From Conoideocrella luteorostrata (Eukaryota > Ascomycota > Sordariomycetes > Hypocreales > Clavicipitaceae), in NCBI GenBank assembly GCA_032433595.1, contig JASWJB010000163.1, forward strand, positions 1 through 64,000: 64,000 nt of DNA. Direction: 5' to 3'. Below the pieces are notes generated by a model. It did no database searches. It saw only the letters and a program-made list of their open reading frames with translations, and had not been told where the DNA came from. Within the stretch, counting starts at the first letter, position 1, and every line of letters starts with the position of its first letter. Shown here one piece after another: positions 60,041 through 64,000 of this stretch. A program made the translations under genes and the position numbers.

Positions 60041-61892
60041 CGGGGAAGCATGCCTGATGAGAGAGAAACTACGCCCCAGAGATGACTGGCCTCAAGGGAT
60101 TAAATACATCTGTGAAGTGTAAATGAGGGCAAACACTCTACATGGGCATGACTCAAATCAGAACATGTTGCCCATCCTTCAACGGGAGGACGTGTTTCGT
60201 TTGCCTCGCAAAGCCGTCTGCTGCGCCATGCTTGAATTCCTCTTCGCACTTTAGTGGTGAGTCTCTAGCCGTTTGTTGGCTTGTTTCCGCGGGGAACATT
60301 AAGACATAACAGGTTTTCCACAGTAGAAGCATTATTGAAGCTGTTGATGGTGAAGCTGCTCTGACCGGTGGCACATGCACTGATTCAGCGGCGCCAGGCG
60401 CTGTGGAAGATGTGCCAAAGGGCAAGGGGCGGCGAGAATTGGAGCGGGTCTACAACTGTACCCATGCATGGTTGGCGGCGCTGTGACATGGTGATGCGTT
60501 CTCAGAGGTACAAATTGAGGCTGAAGACACGAGGTCTGATGCTGAGACCGTAGATTATGAAGACCTGCCGCTGCATTCCGTACACGGCATTCTTTCCAGA
60601 AGCCCGTCCGCGGAGGCTGGGCGGCGACCGTTTGCCCGTTTGTTTTTCTTGGTGTGCGTGCAGCAGATCGTGGGTATTTCATAGCAGCGCACTTCTTGGT
60701 GACAGATACTCTTGATGGGACACTACTAACTAGCTCGTTGAATTATTCCCGCGTTCGCGAACCTGCAGTTTAAATAACTTTGTTTGAGTGTGGTGTGCGA
60801 CGCCATATCTCCGACGACAGACAATGTGCCAGGAAGCAACGACATGAGAAGCTGGGCGGGCAGAAAGTACTGCGCAAAGCGATCTGCATTCCTTGCCACC
60901 CCTAACATGCCTCCTAACGATGGCCGGTAGCACAAGTAGGTCTTTAGTACTAGTTCGCTTTGTGCAGACCCATAAACGATAGTACGGGGGGTGTGTGGGC
61001 GGGAATACAGGCCACTGTGGTACGAATGGTTATTATCCGCGTACCGTCGGTCGAGGCACCATCTACCCAACTTCACATTACAACCTGCGGCTGGCGACCA
61101 CAGTTAATGCCAATGTGCCATCAAAAGGGCGCCCGCCGTGCGTCATTCACTGCAGATAACAAACACCTCCTTGAATCGCGGCATGCTCATGGGTTTTACT
61201 CGTAAGCATGTATTTCGCTCCTCCGTCTTTGGGATACCTATGTGTATATGGAAGCAAAAAATGTTGTCACTGCCATAAATCGAACAATATGTGCAGTTCC
61301 ATGTCCGAACCGCGAAAACCTGCATCGCTAGACGGCCATTTAAATCCTTGTCGCGTACCAGTATTGGTTGCGACTATTTAATTGCATAGGCCGGGACAGG
61401 CTGCCGCTACGCTGCAAATATGCCCTTGAAGTTTTCTTCATCTGCCAGCTCTTGTTTCCCACATAATTATAAATCTCACGGTGTCAACTGCAGAGTAGCA
61501 AAGGCGACTCTATGCCGTATGGTCGTAGAAAAAGAAGCACTTAGGCACGGCCGGTATCTGGCCATTCAGGCCTCCATAGGTGTGCTGTAAACGGCTACGG
61601 GTAGCCTCTGTGGGGCGAAAATAGCGGCCGTCGGTGCGCTGTAGCGGTTGCCCCCTGCGGTGGTAGGCGGCGTTCACTTAACCACTGAACCATGCACTAA
61701 TATTCCGCCGTATCTGCTTAGGAAATTGACAATATGCCCTGCCAACTGCAACTTTCAGTGCAAGTACGGTCTTAGATAGACGGGAGGTATGCGGACATAT
61801 CCACCGGAAAATTTCGGACCCCGTCAAGCTGTTCCGTGAGGATGCAATGCTCCGAACAATGAATTGTGCTTTTTCAAGCCCTCAACTCTCAC
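60041..61892. other. 1.85-kb gene-poor stretch
   Basis: A plus-strand frame around 60306-60690 reads through about 100 codons with one TGA stop and shows an acidic segment (EVQIEAEDTRSDAETVDYED), possibly a gene relic of unknown family. Nothing else recognised. Confidence 0.4.
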
Positions 61893-62260
61893 CTTTGCCT
61901 GGCACCTTGGTTGTAAACTTGGCCCAAAACTCGTCGATCGCGGCTTGCGGTGACTGTGGCGCCTTCCTCATTGGCTTCAACATTTTCGCCGGCGGAGGAG
62001 GACATGATCTTCCAGGGCTCCGTTGTCGTCTGCGCCGCCTCGTCCTCGACCTTGACCTTACTGGAGGCCGTGATCTGGCCCGCGATGCAGAGCCGCCTGC
62101 TTCGGAGCGAGGCGGTTCCTGAATGACGGACTTGAAAATCGGTATCTGGAGATAAAACAAGACGGATTAGTTAAAATATCATGAAAGAAAGACAACGCTG
62201 AAGTCCTCACGTTCACAGCTGAATAAGGGCGTGGCGACGCAGCTCCTTTCAGCCAACTGC
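61893..62260 (-). pseudogene. 5' stub of a calpain-like cysteine protease gene
   Basis: A spliceable fragment: exon piece about 62260-62211, a 65-nt intron (GTGAGG...TTAACTAAT...CTCCAG) and exon 62145-61893, ending in another good donor (GTGAGA). The second exon encodes an Arg/Ser-rich stretch, then SPQAAIDEFWAKFTTKVPGK. This last segment resembles the sequence that precedes the protease core in fungal calpain-family proteins, recalled by pattern, not by search. I find no following exon with the catalytic Cys, so the gene appears truncated at its 3' side. It lies right beside the Tc1 relic, which may mark the rearrangement. Confidence 0.4.
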
Positions 62261-62429
62261 ATGGGGTTCGTTATAGGCCTGGAGTTGCGCCAAAAAACGC
62301 CACAAATTGGGTCATGTTATCCCGCGCAGCCTTCATAGCGCCATGCGGGTGAGTCAATCTCATTGGTCCTCTCGGAACTCGATGAGCACATGCTCCTGTA
62401 GATACACTATGTATCTACAATCAACTAGC

Positions 62430-63086
62430 AAATCATGATATTTATCGAAAGCCACCGCCAGGGCTTAAACAGATGTTTTGGGCAGCTTTTCGAGCTATTG
62501 ACCGCACTGGGCTTGTGACCTTAGAAGGTCGGGTTAATAGATGGACTATTATAGATCTCTATGAGTCTTATTTACCTGATTTTATTGAGCTAGGTAATAT
62601 CTTTATGCAAGATAACGCGCCTGTACACACAGCTAGGGTTGTCACAGGAAAATATGAGCCTATTTAAGGGTCATAACTACACATTAAAAGTGGCCTCTGG
62701 CTACGCCATTTTTTGTGTGACAAGGGTTGTACGGGAATTATTAGATAGATTTGAGTGGGATATCATGGAATGGCCACCTTTTTCGCCGGATTTGAATCCA
62801 ATCGAGAATCTATGGGCATTGATGAAGGAAGGAATTCATAGGCAACATCCAGAGCTTCAATTCTGCAGTAAAAATCAGGAAAACTGGGCATTATTATGCC
62901 AGCCAGTTCGGGAAGCCTGGCATAGCATTGACGATAGAATTCTTCGGAATTTGATTGACACAATGCCCCATCGAGTAGAAGCAGTCATAGAAGCCCAAGG
63001 CTGGTATACGAAGTATTGAGCATTTTTTTTGGTTGCCCTAGTGACGATACCTCTAGGGGTGCAAAAACTTATTGCCTCCCACTGTA
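62430..63086 (+). mobile_element. Tc1-type transposon relic, 5'-truncated and interrupted
   Basis: Encodes the C-terminal part of a Tc1/mariner transposase: MFWAAFRAIDRTGLVTLEG, then the second catalytic Asp in MQDNAPVHTARVV, then SPDLNPIENLW with the Glu 34 residues after that Asp (DD34E type), ending GWYTKY at 63019. The helix-turn-helix part and first Asp are missing upstream of about 62430. The frame is broken between Val-Val and Arg by an 83-bp insertion plus 5-bp duplication (88 bp, which both shifts frame and brings an in-frame TAA). A right-end sequence reading GCAAAAACTTATTGCCTCCCACTG before TA at 63085 probably is the right terminal repeat; no matching left end is present. The copy is dead. 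Confidence 0.85.
62640..62722 (+). mobile_element. 83-bp TG...CA element, copy B, inside the Tc1 transposase
   Basis: Starts TGTCACAGG and ends GTGTGACA; it is flanked by the direct repeat AGGGT (62635-62639 and 62723-62727). It matches the reverse complement of the 35835-35917 element at 81 of 83 positions. Removing it with one AGGGT leaves a continuous transposase frame, which independently proves the boundaries. Confidence 0.92.
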
Positions 63087-63470
63087 TCTTAGAACCCCCC
63101 TTCTGAGGGCAGGCTATCCTATAATATTACAGGTAAACTGGCCTCTTGAGTCATCGAGCGGGTCCGCTCTTTAGCGCAACACCCGCCGACATCGGCTTCG
63201 CTCCATCACACCCAAACTTCGGCTAGCCTCCCCAGCCTGGGCCGGCGGCGGCGCCGTTGTCTCCCCCATATTTCCTCTCTCCTCCCGCACCCAGGTATAG
63301 AAAATTTTCGTCCTTCTAACAACAACGGATTATTCTTGTTCTTCATCCTGGGTCACAAAGCAAAGATTGGGACATTCGGGTTTTCCTTTGTCCTACACAC
63401 GCCGACTGAGCGACTGTGCTCGCACCCGACTCTCCTCTTCTTCAAATCCTGAACCCCGACCAGCTCCGCG
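63087..63470. other. ILV2 promoter and leader
   Basis: About 385 bp between the right end of the Tc1 relic and the ILV2 ATG. It includes a TGAGTCA site (listed separately) and a C/T-rich leader typical of well-expressed fungal genes. Confidence 0.6.
63147..63153. promoter_or_regulatory. Cpc1/Gcn4-type TGAGTCA site
   Basis: A perfect TGA(G/C)TCA bZIP site, 324 bp upstream of the ILV2 start. Cross-pathway control of amino-acid genes by Cpc1/Gcn4 through this sequence is established in fungi; use here is inference. It sits about 60 bp from the end of the Tc1 relic. Confidence 0.55.
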
Positions 63471-63937
63471 ATGCTCCGAAATCACCCTGCGAAAAGGGCC
63501 CTCCGCGCCTTTGGCCAGGCGACGGCCTTCACCACGGCGATGCCGCCCACAACCACCCTTGCGCAGGGAAAGGTGCCTTCGACGCAAAGAACGCAGACGA
63601 CTGCTTCTACGTCTGCCGCGCCGTAAGTATCTGGCCATTTCTCCGCTAGTGTCTTTGCATTCGAAACTCCTCGGTGGTGGCCAGTTAAGCTTCACCGCCT
63701 GGCGACACTCGGTGCCCTTGCATTCCTTGATCTCGGGAGAAGCTACGAGGAAGATTGACGCGGAGCCCCGTCGCTTGCTTCACGCTTTCGTTTCAAACGC
63801 ATCCGCTCTGCCATCAGTTGCTAATATCTTGACAGTCAGGTTCGCCCCGTGCCGAGCCCCGCCTTCAACGTCGATCCCGAATCCCGCAGCCATGTTCAGC
63901 CTCTTGTCAACGCCTCGAAGCCCGAGATGGATGAGTC
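63471..63937 (+). CDS. ILV2: Acetolactate synthase catalytic subunit, N-terminal exons (partial)
   Basis: Catalyses the first common step of valine, isoleucine and leucine synthesis (thiamine-diphosphate-dependent condensation of pyruvate) in mitochondria. Two exons are in the window: 63471-63622 and 63836-63937, separated by a 213-nt intron (GTAAGT...GACAG), and the gene runs off the right edge after another GTAAGA donor. The first exon encodes a typical mitochondrial presequence (MLRNHPAKRALRAFGQATAF, then Thr/Ser-rich). The second encodes QVRPVPSPAFNVDPESR...VQPLVNASKPEMDES, which I recognise as the conserved start of fungal Ilv2 just before the FxGMxGGxIFH region. The catalytic core lies outside the window. 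Identification rests on this N-terminal pattern. Confidence 0.82.
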
Positions 63938-64000
63938 GTAAGAACCCCCTGCGCTCTCAAAACCATGGGCCTTTGCTTTGCGGAGTACAGCTACTCATGT

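Overview
The window is nuclear DNA from a filamentous ascomycete (Pezizomycotina, probably Sordariomycetes/Hypocreales; the placement is inference from gene types and intron style, not a search). Introns are short (about 60-120 nt, one of 213 nt), with GT...AG ends and TGCTGAC/CTAAC-like branch points. Housekeeping genes have GC-rich third positions.

Layout. 1-13.4 kb: a long stretch with no recognisable gene, GC-balanced, rich in the short motif TACGGAGTA and in low-complexity tracts. 13.4-29 kb: a conserved housekeeping block: glutathione reductase (-), the endocytic scaffold Ede1 (+), exocyst subunit Sec6 (-), the HIT zinc-finger snoRNP assembly factor Bcd1 (-) and a DENN-domain protein (-). 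29-42 kb: gene-poor, with one hypothetical ORF, a dense TACGGAGTA cluster, a MITE, and one copy of an 83-bp element that looks like a tiny solo LTR. 42-51.5 kb: a small accessory group: a nucleoside-phosphorylase/TPR protein without the usual NTPase domain between them, a Cys-rich single-pass membrane protein, a short-chain dehydrogenase-like protein, and two small secreted Cys-rich proteins. 51.5-63.1 kb: gene-poor again, with a large lineage-specific protein built of two kinds of duplicated module, a decayed FHA-like/kinase gene, the 5' stub of a calpain-like protease gene, and a 5'-truncated Tc1 transposase interrupted by the second copy of the 83-bp element. 63.4 kb to the end: the first two exons of acetolactate synthase (ILV2), with a Cpc1/Gcn4-type TGAGTCA site in its promoter.

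Conserved trafficking, redox and amino-acid genes therefore flank an accessory compartment carrying NLR-like, secreted and duplicated genes together with transposon relics. The most interesting items are the 83-bp TG...CA element found twice with perfect 5-bp target duplications, the PNP-TPR protein, the internally duplicated unknown protein at 55.3-58.0 kb, and the strong enrichment of TACGGAGTA in non-coding DNA.
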